Origin: Saccoglossus kowalevskii
Taxonomy: Eukaryota > Hemichordata > Enteropneusta > Harrimaniidae
NCBI RefSeq assembly: GCF_000003605.2
Contig: NW_003142308.1
Coordinates: 299,992-363,991 of the forward strand
DNA: 64,000 nt
Reading direction: 5' to 3'
The position numbers and the translations under genes were made by a program. Every line of letters begins with the position of its first letter. Positions within the stretch are counted from its first letter, which is position 1. The notes under the pieces are model-generated. The model was not told the DNA's origin. It saw nothing but the letters and a program-made list of their open reading frames with translations, and ran no database searches. This document shows positions 35,531-48,119 of this stretch, one piece after another.

Positions 35531-36106
35531 TGTGTCGTTTCTTTTACCGTGCTGCTTCACCGTCTTATTGTCTACCATCCGCGTCTTTCTGGTATTGCAA
35601 TTGTTGGTGTTTCCCGACTCATTATAATCCTCGGACGTTGTTGCTTCCGATATTTTGTATACTGGTTCAGGATGCACATGGCTGCATCGTTTTCGCATTT
35701 TCTTCATGCAATAATTTCTACACATTATTAACACACAAGAGAGAGCGATCATCAACATTCCAGTGACCGCCACACAAACCCCGGACACACTCACTGAGTT
35801 TAAAGGTACTACGGAGTTACCGTTCAGCGAATATCCCACCGTGAATACGGTGCTTCCTATTGTCAGCAATGCACCTCCCACGAATAAAGTACAGATAACC
35901 ACAGACTTTCTGCTGTCTATAGTCATGCCAATGTAGCTGAATTGCCGAATTTTCTTATGTCCCTTGGCGGCTTGTTCGACCCGAGTTGGTCCGGGATCGT
36001 CCGGCACAGTCCGAACCTTAGAAAAGGACTTGACAAATAGGATCGACATGTCGCTGATCTTCGGCGTACGTACATTGACGTTGCACTGTTCGTTTGTTTC
36101 AAACAA
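35426..36106 (-). CDS. Small two-transmembrane protein, member 2 (TMEM100-like layout)
   Basis: A single-exon frame of 226 residues from ATG at 36106 to TAA at 35426. Membrane helices lie at about residues 68-91 and 104-129 and are joined by a short loop with GYSLNGNSV. A basic Cys-rich turn (CRNYCMKKMRKRC) and a long polar, Asn/Thr/Ser-rich tail follow, ending with FEGETDSE. It is paralogous to member 1 over most of its length and carries the C-terminal tail whose broken copy lies at 32252. The short loop and flanking charges suggest that both ends face the same side of the membrane, probably the cytosol. No splice signals are needed. Function unknown; TMEM100 similarity is one of layout only. 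Confidence 0.75.
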   Translation of the reverse strand: MFETNEQCNVNVRTPKISDMSILFVKSFSKVRTVPDDPGPTRVEQAAKGHKKIRQFSYIGMTIDSRKSVVICTLFVGGALLTIGSTVFTVGYSLNGNSVVPLNSVSVSGVCVAVTGMLMIALSCVLIMCRNYCMKKMRKRCSHVHPEPVYKISEATTSEDYNESGNTNNCNTRKTRMVDNKTVKQHGKRNDTSSNDKLHIDRMNTTLPKIVFPTIMQPFEGETDSE

Positions 36107-36423
36107 TCACGTAACTCACAAATACTGTGATCGATCCAACGACCTTCTGTTTATGGACGCGCTGTTAGCTTTTCAACATCCTATATCGTTCAAACAGCGT
36201 ACATTGATGGCGTGTGTGATGTCAATACAGGGGGATTAGGAGGTGTATGCTTATACTCCGTTACTTTTGTCATTATGTATTACACTAGACGCCGTATTAC
36301 ATTACAATCTCCATCAATAAGCAGTAATTTTTACTTCCGTTTTCAGTTTCTTCAATGCCCTCAACCAAAGTGGAATTTAATGAAACTGTAAAACGAATAA
36401 AATTGGTTCACTTGGCAAGTATA

Positions 36424-36830
36424 TTTTCGCACAACACCATGAGAACGATTCACACTAGGTTTCGTTTCCATGACAACTGTTTGCGTAACACAGAAACTAC
36501 ATCGTTCCTTAAGATAATGCAGCCAAGCTAATAGAATGTATATAACACGAGTAGTGCGTGTATATTTCTTACAAATAAATAAACCATACATTTTTTAATC
36601 AAATGATAATGAACTCCATTGATCTTGAGAATGATACTCACTAGGTCTCGTTTCCATGACATCTGTATACGCACCACAGGGGTTAAATAGTTCCTTAAGA
36701 CGATGCAGCCAAACAATAGGATGTATATAACACGGGTATTGCGTGCATATTTCTTACAAGTAAATAAACCATACATTTTTTCAAATCAAATGATAATGAA
36801 TCCTATTGATCTGAAATGTCAATGTTGCGA
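36424..36830. repeat. 185-bp direct duplication
   Basis: Two adjacent copies (compare AAATAAACCATACATTTTTT at 36577 and 36762) share GTTTCCATGACA and ATGCAGCCAA phrases. The open frames on the - strand simply repeat the same peptide. It lies upstream of two-TM member 2. Confidence 0.85.
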
Positions 36831-37276
36831 TCGTATATCAGAGCATGAATTGATGACAAGATTAAGAATTGTGTACTGTTATTATTTTTTAATACAGTGA
36901 ATTGAAATTCAATCTGAACTCAATTCATGGATAAGCACACAATCACGTGGTATAGGTACAGGCAATACCGTATTAAATTCAGTCTCTTTAGTTTTAGATT
37001 TAGCACAATATAAACAAACCTAATATCAATGAATTGTAAACTAGTGTGCACCTGTAGCTGTTGGTCGGTTCAAGAGCATACGTGACAGTGTGTTATGTGT
37101 AAATTATACTACATAATAATAATACCCCATCATACTTTCGATGATAAGAGATTGAAACCACGTTTTCCCAGCACTGCGTTCCTTTCCAACATTCGATATT
37201 ATGCACCATACAGTCACATGTCTCTCGTCGTGCAGTGTTCATTAAAAATTCACATACGAATATGTCTGGCGCGGTT
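36831..37276. other. Short intergenic stretch, nothing recognised
   Basis: AT-rich sequence between the duplication and the third two-TM gene; no exon or repeat was recognised. Confidence 0.5.
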
Positions 37277-37528
37277 TTATTCGTGTCTTTGACATCGTTC
37301 CCGCCAACACAGAATTACACTAATGATGCACATAACACTTCCAACTAATATCATGACTACGCCGAATAGAAAGAGAATACTGGTACTACCAACCAGCCTA
37401 CCGGGCATGGTAACAGCCAGTGACATTAAAACAGCCCCTATGGCTAAAATAATGATGGTTACTATAAGGCATTGAGCGTGCAACTGTAGTCTCATCCGTC
37501 GTTGTACCGATGATGCAATGTCTGGCAT
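37277..37528 (-). CDS. Small two-transmembrane protein, member 3
   Basis: A frame of 83 residues from ATG at 37528. The first helix spans about residues 19-40 and the second about 49-74, ending in VILCWRERCQRHE. The distance between helices and the CW-plus-basic end resemble vertebrate TMEM100 (ALCWKVRQR, from memory) more than members 1 and 2 do. It shares strand and layout with them but little sequence, so it is either a distant relative or an unrelated short membrane protein. A double E-box lies about 270 bases upstream. Confidence 0.5.
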   Translation of the reverse strand: MPDIASSVQRRMRLQLHAQCLIVTIIILAIGAVLMSLAVTMPGRLVGSTSILFLFGVVMILVGSVMCIISVILCWRERCQRHE

Positions 37529-37796
37529 TATTGTTATATTCCCTATAGTATTACATGCATATTGACGTTATCAATTGTTGTGATTGTTCTCTGCAACCCG
37601 CGTGGCGATTGTATCTGTAAGTAATACATGAAAAATTCAATGAAATTAATTGCGCAATTCACGAAAAGATGATTGCATTGCTTCAGCAAAGATCATTCTA
37701 GATGGAATAATGCATCTCAACGTTAGCATGGTAAACGTTCTGCATATTACTAGCCAATACATATACAATTGTATTAAGATTAATGACACGTGTACA

Positions 37797-37810
37797 CGTG
37801 ACACGCGATG
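37797..37810. promoter_or_regulatory. Palindromic double E-box
   Basis: CACGTGTACACGTG is a perfect 14-base palindrome with two CACGTG sites. It lies about 270 bases upstream of the start codon of two-TM member 3, where a promoter would be. CACGTG binds bHLH factors such as MYC/MAX, USF and CLOCK types; binding here is inference. Confidence 0.4.
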
Positions 37811-38907
37811 AAAGATCGCTATACCGTGCCATGCTTGTTGCTTCCCGGCGACGAAAGTGATAATGATATTTTTTCAGCGATCAATAACGAAAATATTCAA
37901 GATACATAAATTGATTTGCAATGCATCATCTATAGTAAGCATGTGCCACTTGTATGTTTCCATTAGTAATCTGTATAGCTACTTATATTAACATTCTTAC
38001 CTTAATTGTAGGCACCGATGCTATACAAATATTGGCAACGATTCACCTATAATGTATTCGCACACAATCATTCAATGACACATCAATGTTGCCAAGACTA
38101 TATATTTAAATTATGGATGGTAATAAGAAATATAGTAACGTGTTCTATACTGAATTTACGGAATTACCGATCAAATTGCAGATGGATACGAAGGCGTTTT
38201 ATTGGCACAGTAATAATAATATATCTAGCAATCTACGAATTATTTAAAATAAACCTAGTATTATAAAGATTTACGAAACTGTCAACCGAGCGCATTTATT
38301 AGGATAAATAGTCATTATTATAATATAGTAACCTATATACGATATAAATATATAATAGTTGTTTGCTAGGCACCAATGGCGAAAAAAGGGAAATTGGTAG
38401 CTTTTCGTTTATTTGGTAGCATGCATATAATTAATCAATAATGTACTCCCTAGTGGTTCATAATGAACGAAAGCACGCTTTGCACGACATAATGTGCGAT
38501 GCGTTATCTGTGGCAAAGACGTCATAACATTCGCTGGCGTTGACAATGCTTATAAATACATTATAGCGTTTTACGCTTTCGTCTATTCGAAACTGAAAAC
38601 ACTGTGAGATTAAATGAATCGTAGTTAGTTCAGTGCTTTGTGGTCTTACGATTATACTTTTGTATAAATGTAATGCAATTTGATACAATGAGCGCATTCA
38701 CTATACGCCTTTTCAACTGTCTATATTTAGAAAAGTGTGATGTGGTGAACGAAGACCGCGCCTGCTTACAGTGACGATGCTTGTTTGCAGAGTTGCGAGT
38801 TCGATTCTCACTATACGTAAATCTTCCTGCAATTCGATTACGGAAATATTAACAGTACAAAGTATCACATTGCTTATAAGGTAGCTTCGCCCTAAGAATT
38901 TGACTTG
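37811..38907. other. Intergenic, possible tRNA-derived scrap near the right end
   Basis: Most of the stretch holds nothing recognised. At about 38740-38820 GAGTTCGATTCTC resembles an RNA polymerase III B box, but a matching A box and tRNA fold were not evident. Confidence 0.3.
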
Positions 38908-39002
38908 TGATGGTTTGCCTAGAGACATTATCACATCGTTATCATAACATCATTCACTATTCCAGTAACATATCATAGCGCCCTCTCGAGTATTATATTA
39001 TT
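38908..39002 (+). repeat. 5' LTR of the Gypsy fossil, left piece
   Basis: It begins TGATGGTTTGCC and matches the first half of the 3' LTR (45272 onward), including ATAGCGCCCTCTCGAG. The match stops abruptly at about 39002. Confidence 0.85.
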
Positions 39003-41524
39003 ACCAAACAGTTCAGCGTTGTATTAAGAGTTTGTTTTCAGGGGTGGGTGATACCAAGGTGGAAATTGGATGCACATATGGGGTTTATTCCTGGAATTGA
39101 AATATAGAGGGTTCAGGCTGAAATACAATATATAGTGTTTCGATATTTCGTCTGATATTTCTGTGGTATATTGCTGCTGTAAATAATGCACGATTTGTTC
39201 CAAAATTGAGTTTGTTGTGTGCATTCCAGGGTTATTTGTTTTTTTTTCTGAAAACACCCCTATTTTTTAATGGCAGAGTCGAACTAGTTTCACTCCCAGT
39301 GGGAAATCTGCATTGTTGCTTGAATGAGAGCTGATTAAATATATTTGTCAGACCGGCGAAAGAGTATGCAACAGCCACTTTTAACTCTGAATGTCAACAT
39401 GAAAAAAGGCTAGTCCATTTTACGCAGGAGTAATTAGGAGTAGAATATGTAGATAGTATCAACAGAGATGTGCATAGTAAAAAGTAATATCTATCCTTCT
39501 TTTGCATCACTGAGCATTTCTGTTTTAGTATACTGGTTTGAAAATGTTGAACTTGCATTTGCGATGTGTTTTTTTTACTGAAACTCCCCTATTGATCGAA
39601 TCCTGGATGTGAAGGAGAACGGTGCTACTGCGATACTCCACTGACGGGATGACTTGCGTCGACAGCGGTGTCATCACTGAGCTGGACGCTACAACTTCGC
39701 TTGTGATGTTGCTTGTTAGCCGTGGATTAAATGAATCTTGATTACCGGTTAAAATGTTGCCCATTTAGCGTTGGTAATCTTTATTTGAAATTGGGTAACG
39801 TCGCAACGTCACCAGCAGAAACCTCCTGATACTTTGATGTTGATGGTCGCGCCTCAATGGTAATCGTTAATTTTACTGGGGGTGGATCTTCCAAGAGCCC
39901 TTCAGGGTTGATAAAACTCAGTCAACATACACCAAGTTCTCTCAATCGTAGTATTCCATGTGACGTACACCTAATATGCCAAAACACTTAGCAGACGAAA
40001 ATTGGTTTACAAAATAAAAAATAGTTTGGTTGCCAATGAAAACAAGCCGGTAGGCTGGTTGGCGATCCGCTCCGCTCAAAAAACAAGCAATATGTTATCG
40101 GCTGTTTCCAATCTAGGACATGAACGTGAAGCTAACGTCGGTTTACAACTAAAACCGGGCACCATATAGGAAGTTAAAAATAAAAAATAGTTTGGTTGCC
40201 AATGAAAACAAGCCGGTAGGCTGGTTGGCGATCCGCTCCGCTCAAAAAACAAGCAATATGTTATCGGCTGTTACCAATCTAGGACATGAATGTGAAGCTA
40301 ACGTCGGTTTACAACTAAAACCGGGCACCGTATAGGAAGTTCGCAAAAAACATCCAGTCTTCAGAAGTCACTTTATTTTATTGCTAGGACTTATTCTGCC
40401 GTTAAATTTATTATTTCCAACCGTTTTGCAATAGTATTTTCCAGATTGGAGGCAGCATTTACATTTCATTCAAAGGTAAAGTTCAAGCCAAAAAAACACA
40501 GAAGAATTTATACGTGAAAACATTGGAAATCACACACAGACACACAAAAGTGATTTTAAGGGCAATCGTAGTGGAGCGGACCGCCAATACCATGTACATT
40601 TGCATATTGACCGTGAAAATACCAAAAACATTATTGCATTGGTGATATGCAAATTAGTTTTAGTCAAAATAAGCGACTGCCTAGAAGTTCCGTTACTGTT
40701 GTTCAAATTTCATTTCACTTGGCAAGTATATTCATGTACCCAAGGGTAAAATATCGTACTTCTAAATATTGTTTATTTCTGCTGTTTCGAAAAACGCTAC
40801 TCTTGAAAGGACAACTTTGTTTGCTCCCAGACCTCATTTGCAAGTGGGGTGTGGTAATACCTATTTTGATTTCAGGGACGAAACAAAACAAACTGCAGTA
40901 CATATGTAATAATGTGGAATACATTTTCAATGTAAACATTTTTCCGCTAAAATAAATACCAGTGAGACTTGACACAGCACAGTGAAAATTGAATTCACAT
41001 GGAATGCTTGAAAACTTGTCATCGAAAATAAATTAAGTGAAATTCTATGTGACTTCATGAGAGTTGGAAATGAACAAATTATATGAAACCCAACCCTACC
41101 CCTCCATAACACAATGTTAACTACACCCCCAAAACATTCTTTCACCAGTGCATTCTATTTGACTTCAGGAGAAATTAAAATAAACAAATTATATGACAAC
41201 GAACTTAATTATAATTTCAGCCTCTAGCACTGATTAAATAAACTACCTCGTCTTTATGCCAACTTGAAGTTATTCAAGGCCTACATGAGTGCCAGTCTTT
41301 TATTTTCTATTGTAATGTACATTTTTTGCGATTACTCGGAACATGAAGCTGCAACCAAAGACAGCCTAGGTAAAACCTGGTGTAAGCACCAGTTAGGCAG
41401 TCTTGAACTATGCATGTGATGCCAGCTGAGAGATATATCCAATCTAACTTATAGATTTCTCATTGTTTGGTAACTAAAAATCAATATAACAATTATACCC
41501 ACACAGCATTCTACAGATTACTTG
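39003..41524. mobile_element. 2.5-kb insertion inside the 5' LTR, unclassified
   Basis: The 3' LTR reads straight across the point where this block sits, so the block was inserted after the retroelement. It holds a 166-bp direct repeat and several short frames on both strands that I do not recognise. No clear terminal inverted repeat or target duplication was found, so its class is open. Confidence 0.7.
40011..40341. repeat. 166-bp direct repeat, two copies
   Basis: ATAGTTTGGTTGCCAATGAA starts at 40021 and again at 40187. The copies, each ending near CCGGGCACC(A/G)TATAGGAAG, differ at only a few positions, so this duplication is much younger than the element around it. Confidence 0.95.
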
Positions 41525-41617
41525 TTGTATGTAGTTTATATTGTCTAGTTAGTCCGCCATGTCAGGCGAATAAAGTTCTTATCACCATATTGTTTACTGT
41601 GACCACTGCCCATCACA
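41525..41617 (+). repeat. 5' LTR of the Gypsy fossil, right piece
   Basis: It continues the LTR with TTGTATGTAGTTTATATTG, carries AATAAAG as the likely poly(A) signal, and ends CATCACA directly before the primer site. Confidence 0.85.
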
Positions 41618-44600
41618 TGGAGTCAGAAGCGGGATCGATGTCTAGCGGTTCCAACAGTTGTGTCTGCAAAGGACAATATCAAGCCACTTCTTGCAAGAAA
41701 CGAAGATTGAGACAGGGACCTCGGGTCAAATTGATCACTGAATTATTCTTACTTCATTCCATGCAACCGGAAGTTCGCCATTTAGTTTTGCTCAGCTTTG
41801 TAACATTCAGAAATGCCGACCGACTTCCGGTTACCAGAGCCTCTATCTTAACAAGGCAATATTGCTGAGAACTGGATATGATTCAAACAAGATTTCGAAA
41901 TATATATGCTGGCATCAGAGGCAGATAAGAAACCAGATGCAGTCAAAGTCGCCGGATTGTTAAATATAATATGGTCTGATGCACGTGACAATTTGCATGA
42001 CGACATGATGAAGACAACACCAAATATGGCATTGTTTTCAATAAATTTGAGACGCACTTCAAGAGAAAGAAAAGAATAGTTTTCAATAGATACAGACTCT
42101 GGACTTGTGAGTGGAAAGAAGGGGTTAATTTTAATGATTACTTCACAAAGCTACAAAAGCTGGCAGGCCATTGTGAATTCACAAAGAAAGATAACATTTT
42201 CACTGACTGACAACGAGCTAAAAGAGAAATTGTTAGAAGCTGACGACATCACACTGGACAACATTCGTGACAAATGCATCGCAGCAAAGACAACTAGAAA
42301 AGAAATTAAACAAATGACATCAGGCAGGACAGAAAATAAAAATATAGATACGTTAAAAAAACGGTACATGAAATCAGCAGCACCAACAAACTAGAGGCAC
42401 CAATACACGCAGCAACACTCAAGCGGCAACTGTGGTACAAACATGAGCCAAGAATGCAGAAGTTCAAAACAGAAAAACAAAGGCATACATGCAGCAGCAG
42501 TCCAACCTACGGACCCAGACATCGCATTTGAAATGGGTAGCATACTCATTGTAGGCAATTTAAACTAGAGCAAGCAGGCTTGGTGGGATCAGTTAAGGTT
42601 GGAGCCACTCAACTCAATCTCAAAATTGACACTAGAGCTGAAACTAACCTGATCCCACACAACTTATGGAAAAAGATTCCCCGCAGGTTACAACTGACTC
42701 CATCTAGCGCAACACTACAAGCACTGGATGGTGGAACCATACAACACATATTATCAACTAAAGCCGTCTTCAGGGTAAACAACACAGAAACAGAAGCACA
42801 AGTCTATATTACCAGGCAATGCAACTGTCCATTATAGGTCTAAATACCGCCATCAACTTGTGATTGGTTAAGTCAGTTGTGAACTCAGCTCATCATATAA
42901 AACGTGAGCACTACACTATACCAACATTTGAAGAGATCATATTGAAGTTAGACTACCCTAATTACTTCACGATCATTGATCATTCATGGGCCTTTTTGCA
43001 AGTAAAACTTAACGAAGAGTCAAGGGACTTAACTAAATTCCAAACAACATATGGCCGTTATTGTTTCAAGCAAATGCCATTTGGAATCTCGAGTGTAAGC
43101 GAAGTTCTACAGAAGAAAACATTCCAAATGTTTGGCGACATTGAAGATGTCCACATAATGTCTGATGACATGCTAATAGCCTCCCACACAGAGGAGAAAC
43201 ACGACACAGCCATTCACAGCGTGTTCGACAGATCTCAAAGAAATGGTAACAAATTCAATGCCAAGAAACTACAATTCAAGAAAGATGAAGTGGCATACCA
43301 TGGCATGAAGATCTCCAGACAAGGCATACAGCCAGGCCAGACAAGAGCAAGATCACAGCCATAGAAAACATGTCCGATCCAGACAACAAACAAGCACTAA
43401 TGTGATCCCTTGAAATGATCAACTACTTCTCACCTTTTATTCCCAACACAGCTCAATTGACAGAGACACTGAGACAGCTAATCAAAGATGGAGTTCCATG
43501 GTCATGGGGCGAGCGACAGAAAGTTGCCTTGACAAAAATCAAGAAGATAGTCAGCGCAGATGTTGTTCTCAAGTTCTATAATGAGAATAAGCCGTTGACA
43601 ATTCAGGCAAATGCCAGTCAGGAAGGACAACCAATCTCATACGCATCAAGATCACTAACTGAGACCGAGCAGCGGTACGCCCAAATAGAAAAAAGAGCTC
43701 CTTGCGATAGTCTTTGCAACCCAACGATTTCACCAACATTTCAAGAAGTTACTGTGCACTCAGACCACAGACCACTGGAGTTCATCCAGAAGAAAGTATC
43801 TCCTTGACTACAACTTATGCTCTTGAAACTGCTGAAATACAAGGTCGATATAGTTTACAGACCAGGTAACAAGATGCACATTGCTGACACCCTCAGCAGA
43901 GCTTACGTCAAAGTTAACTCAGAGTCAGATGAATCTGTTGACATGTATGTGCATTCTGTCATGATCTATTGGCCCACAGAAGATATCCGACTACAAAAGT
44001 GCTACTAGTCATGATGGAACCCTGCAACAAGTCAAGAAATACTTGAGGGTAGGGTGGCCAGCGAGAAAGCACCTATCTCCAGACCTTCACCCATACTACG
44101 ACCTTCAAGACGAAATATATGAAGAAGATGACCTTCTATTCTTAGCATATCGAATAATAATACCAAAGACAGAGCGACCTGTTACCCTTGAGAAACTACA
44201 CACTGGTAACCAAGGCATCGGGAAATCAAGGAGCCAGATACATCCTTTACTGGCCAGGACTCAGTAAAAATATAGAAGAGACAGTTTTCAACTGTGAGAT
44301 CTGTCAGAAGTTTAGACGCAACAACACTAAAGATCCAATCAAACAACATAAAGTTCCTGACGGTCCATGGTAAAAGTTGGGTGCCGACATATTCACATTC
44401 CGCGGCAGAGATTACATCATAATAGTTCCCTGAGTTAACACAACTCCACAGAAAGACAGACAGCTTAGTTATTCAAGCCATGAAAATTATTTTCGCTCGT
44501 CATGGTATCCCTCAAACTGTAGTAGCTTACAATATGCTATTTGGTGCAGTAGAAATCAATGAGTTTACTAAACGCTGGAACTTTCAGGTCATTACATCTA

Positions 44601-45271
44601 ACCCTAGATATCCTCAAAGCAATGGAGAAGCAGAGAAGTATGTAGGAATAGTCAAAATGATGCTTCACAAGGCAGAGAGAATGAAACAGATCTAAACCTA
44701 GCACTGTTACGATATATAGAAACACAACCATCACTGGTATGGAGTACATCCCTGCAGAAATGCTGTACAGTAGACGTATTCGTTATGACATACCTGTGAA
44801 GGAAATACACTTGAAACTCAAGTTAGCAACAAACAGCAGACAGCAGCTTGTGAAAAGACAACAAAGTCAAGCTAGATCATACAACAGAAACGTTCGACAT
44901 AGACCTACCTTCATCAAGGGAGATTCTGTTAGAGTTCAGATCAACCCTGTAGTCAACGACAAATACACACTCCCACGTAGCTACACTGTGACAACTAACA
45001 GAGGACAAACCGTTCATCGCAATACACGAATGATGAACATAACGACTGAGAAAGTCATCATCAATCCGCCATATCCAGTCACTGATCAGCAGCCATCACA
45101 GCCACCTGATCCTACATCAAAGTCACACGATCAACAACCTACAAGTAAACTAGTTGAAGATCAACCAAATCCTGTGGTACAGTGCAGATCATCTCAACGT
45201 GCCTCCAGACCACATGTATGGCACAAGGACTATGTTATGACTACAACCCAGCTCAACTAGAAATAGGGGTG

Positions 45272-45450
45272 TGATGGTTTGCCTTGGGACATTATCATAT
45301 CGATATCATAACCTATCATAGCGCCCTCTCGAGTTTTATATTATTGTATGTAGTTTCTATTGTTTAGTTAGTCCACCATGTCAGTCGAATAAAGTTCTTC
45401 CTGTTGAAGTGTTATCACCGTATTGTTTATTGTGACCACTGCTCATCACA
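45272..45450 (+). repeat. 3' LTR of the Gypsy fossil
   Basis: A 179-bp uninterrupted copy beginning TGATGG and ending CATCACA, preceded by the purine tract AAATAGGGGTG. No clear target duplication with the sequence left of 38908 was found. Confidence 0.9.
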
Positions 45451-45859
45451 AGATGTCAATTATTGTGATACTATGAATAATAGTCCAGTGAATCGGTCGG
45501 GACGGCTATGAGCGGGCATTACGAACAGGTCAGTCTGCGCATGCCAGTCATTCAGTGAAGACGCAGAATTCTGTGCTGTCTACGAATTTATGTAGCGATT
45601 CATTAGGTCATTCTTAAGCGCACTGGAAAGGACACTCTGAATGACTGGATTCATGGCAACTTGAATTGGTTACAATATGTACAATTCACAGTATTACATT
45701 AGTATAACGTATTATTATACCTCATAGTCCAATCAGATTAGTGTATTTGGCGGTCGCTACATTTGTGTATTGACTTTTCAGCAGTCAAAGACGTCATATT
45801 ACGTTTATGATAAATGAAAAGGAAACCTGCTTTACCGTTGAGGTTTGTCGGCGTTTTGA
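45451..45859. other. Short intergenic stretch, nothing recognised
   Basis: No gene, RNA gene or repeat was recognised between the 3' LTR and the next open frame. Confidence 0.5.
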
Positions 45860-47715
45860 TCATCCTAATTTGTGAACAAGTCGAACAACTGCAGCAATTT
45901 TTGAGCAACAAGGTACCATACTTGTAACCGAGAGATAATCATCGAACAACACGACTATATCGGCTGCAGTCGCCGCACCATGTACGTAGCTAGTGGTGAT
46001 TACTTGAATTACCCATGGCATTACAAGATTATTTGACGTCATTATATGACGTGCTTTTATTTATTTCATTAAGATAATTGCATGACTTCCCGTGTATCGT
46101 ACATACATGTGGGTTACATTCAATTCTACATTTAACCGGATATTTTTTGTTATGTTTTGTTTGAGTGGCACCAGTGTTGTTTTGCTTGTGTGCGGGCGCC
46201 TCATGTGTCAATCTGATTAAAATCCGATGTAGGTACGAGGCTCCAATTTTTATTATTAAAATTATTAAATTTTATTTTTATTTTTTCATATGACATTTTA
46301 TATATTTATTTGCATTTTAATTTGAATACATTTTTTCTTGCCGTTAACCAGTTCTTAGAAAATCGTGTCCCAATCGCCTTTAACTACATCTGACTCAATT
46401 TCTATACAAATCTCGTACAAATCTCGCCCAGGGACCAGCCAATCAGATCACGGGTTACAAACGCACCTGAGCATGACTCAAAACATGACGGCATACGGCA
46501 GCTACTTTTGCGTGATCTGGACTTCATACAACTTATTAACAACGCTTTTTTATGATGGATCGTTGTCGAAAATAACAAGTAGCATACATTAACCATGTTG
46601 GCCTTGATTGTGTTTCATTTCTGTTTGGTGGCAGATGAATTACATGTGCCAGTAATGTTGTTTTTTTGTCTCTGGATCGGCGTCGGTGATCCGGTATCAA
46701 CTTCAAGTCGTTTTATCCCAATCGCAATCTTTACTTGAAAATACCCTTTAGTCGATCGTTTCGATACTAAGAATTCATGAAGTATGGATGCTTTTTCTAC
46801 TGCTTCCGGTTGATTGATTGGTAACCGTCAACATGCATGTTTACGATCGGGGCCAACAACGCTATCAATTCACCGTGTTCCATGTTTGTTTGTTTTCAGG
46901 AAGAACGTGACACCCCAGAATCAATTATATATAGTTATATCTTTGATCACACAAAGAAAAGATCCACCAGGTAGTTTAAGTATCCATCTATTTATTGTTT
47001 AACCAGGATTCTCAATAGGCATGTTCGGAATAGTTTTGTTATTTCGATAAACAGTACCATGACAATTTACTAATTGTAGGTAGCCACATATCCCTGTTGG
47101 CTTAGCAACAACAAAAATTAAAATTCTAAAACTATGATGAATAGCTGCGTTATTTTTATAAGAGTATTTTCAGTAAATTAGTGATTGACAAACATATTTT
47201 TTTTGAGAGATGAATATTTATTGATACTTAAATAAACCTTGTTCTGTCAATTGTTTTGTTTAAGCATATGAACATGTTATGCTTATGAAAGCAGCTGGAA
47301 ATAAATTAATGGCTTAATATACCTGTAAATATATGCTATGTTTCATGACAATAACCAAAATGTCACTTATTTAGGTGATGTGGTTTATTGCTCTTCATGT
47401 CACTGTCTTCATTTGATGCAAAGTCTTCAAATAGGTTAACCTTCCTACAAACTGTTAAATATTTTTTTTACATGATAAAACAAGCCTGCTGAGATGAGTT
47501 CATCATCTCTACCAACTCATTCCGACCCCTGTATTATAACTTTCAATATCCAAAGAGTTGTTTTGATAAAAATGCACATACCAAAGGCTGTATCGCCATC
47601 ACACGACCATCTGAGTTGTTCTTTCGTTCTGTTTGTTTGTTCATTATTACTTCTCTGTACACGTCCTTGTTATCCTCCATTAAACTACGTCCGCACAATA
47701 CAGCATTGGTTTGTC

Positions 47716-47976
47716 TCAATTGCCGTATGGCAGAATATTAATCTCAAACTTTAGTTGGATACTTAAGCTATTTCTTATGGTGTGATTCTTGTACAATGCT
47801 ATCAGTTTCTCTATAGTACATTCGCATATAAAAACTGACTGGGGATACTTCTCTTTGAAATAATGATAAAGAGCTAATGAACAATAAATAATTGTCTGTG
47901 GGAAAGTATGTTTCTCTTTTCTTAGTTTGTCAACCATCCAAAAAAATATGGATGCACTGTCCCTGACTGACAATCC
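47716..47976 (-). CDS. Open frame inside the Mutator-like element, unrecognised
   Basis: Some 85 codons beginning near NIGLSVRDSASIFFWMV, after a possible acceptor (CCCAAATAG). The helical pattern weakly recalls the first helices of a cyclin fold, but no diagnostic residue proves it. It lies downstream of the possible terminal exon, so it would belong to another transcript. Confidence 0.2.
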   Translation of the reverse strand, partial: GLSVRDSASIFFWMVDKLRKEKHTFPQTIIYCSLALYHYFKEKYPQSVFICECTIEKLIALYKNHTIRNSLSIQLKFEINILPYGN

Positions 47977-48119
47977 AATGTTCCCTATTTGGGCAAATGT
48001 TTATAGTCTTGTAATCTGGAATAGTGTAATGAGGCAACTATGACTGTAGAGAATTTGGGGCATTTGTGGTCAGGGCAGAGACTGTAACATCAGGTATAAC
48101 AGCGTAGTTCCCCAACATG

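Larger units (their letters stand above)
38908..45450 (+). mobile_element. Gypsy-family LTR retrotransposon, broken fossil
   Basis: The element runs from its 5' LTR (in two pieces, 38908-39002 and 41525-41617) to its 3' LTR (45272-45450). The internal order is gag-like (about 41.9-42.4 kb), protease (about 42.6-42.7 kb), reverse transcriptase (about 42.9-43.35 kb), RNase H (to about 44.0 kb), integrase with HHCC finger and core (44.1-44.75 kb), and a polar C-terminal tail to 45.26 kb. This is the Gypsy (Metaviridae) order. A tRNA-Leu-type primer site (TGGAGTCAGAAGCGGGAT) follows the 5' LTR and a purine tract precedes the 3' LTR. The coding part is broken in roughly eight to ten places. The two LTRs differ at roughly a tenth of positions, so the insertion is old. 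Confidence 0.9.

Noticed and set aside
38740-38820. tRNA-derived SINE
   Set aside because: A B-box-like phrase is present, but no A box, tail or repeat boundary could be shown.
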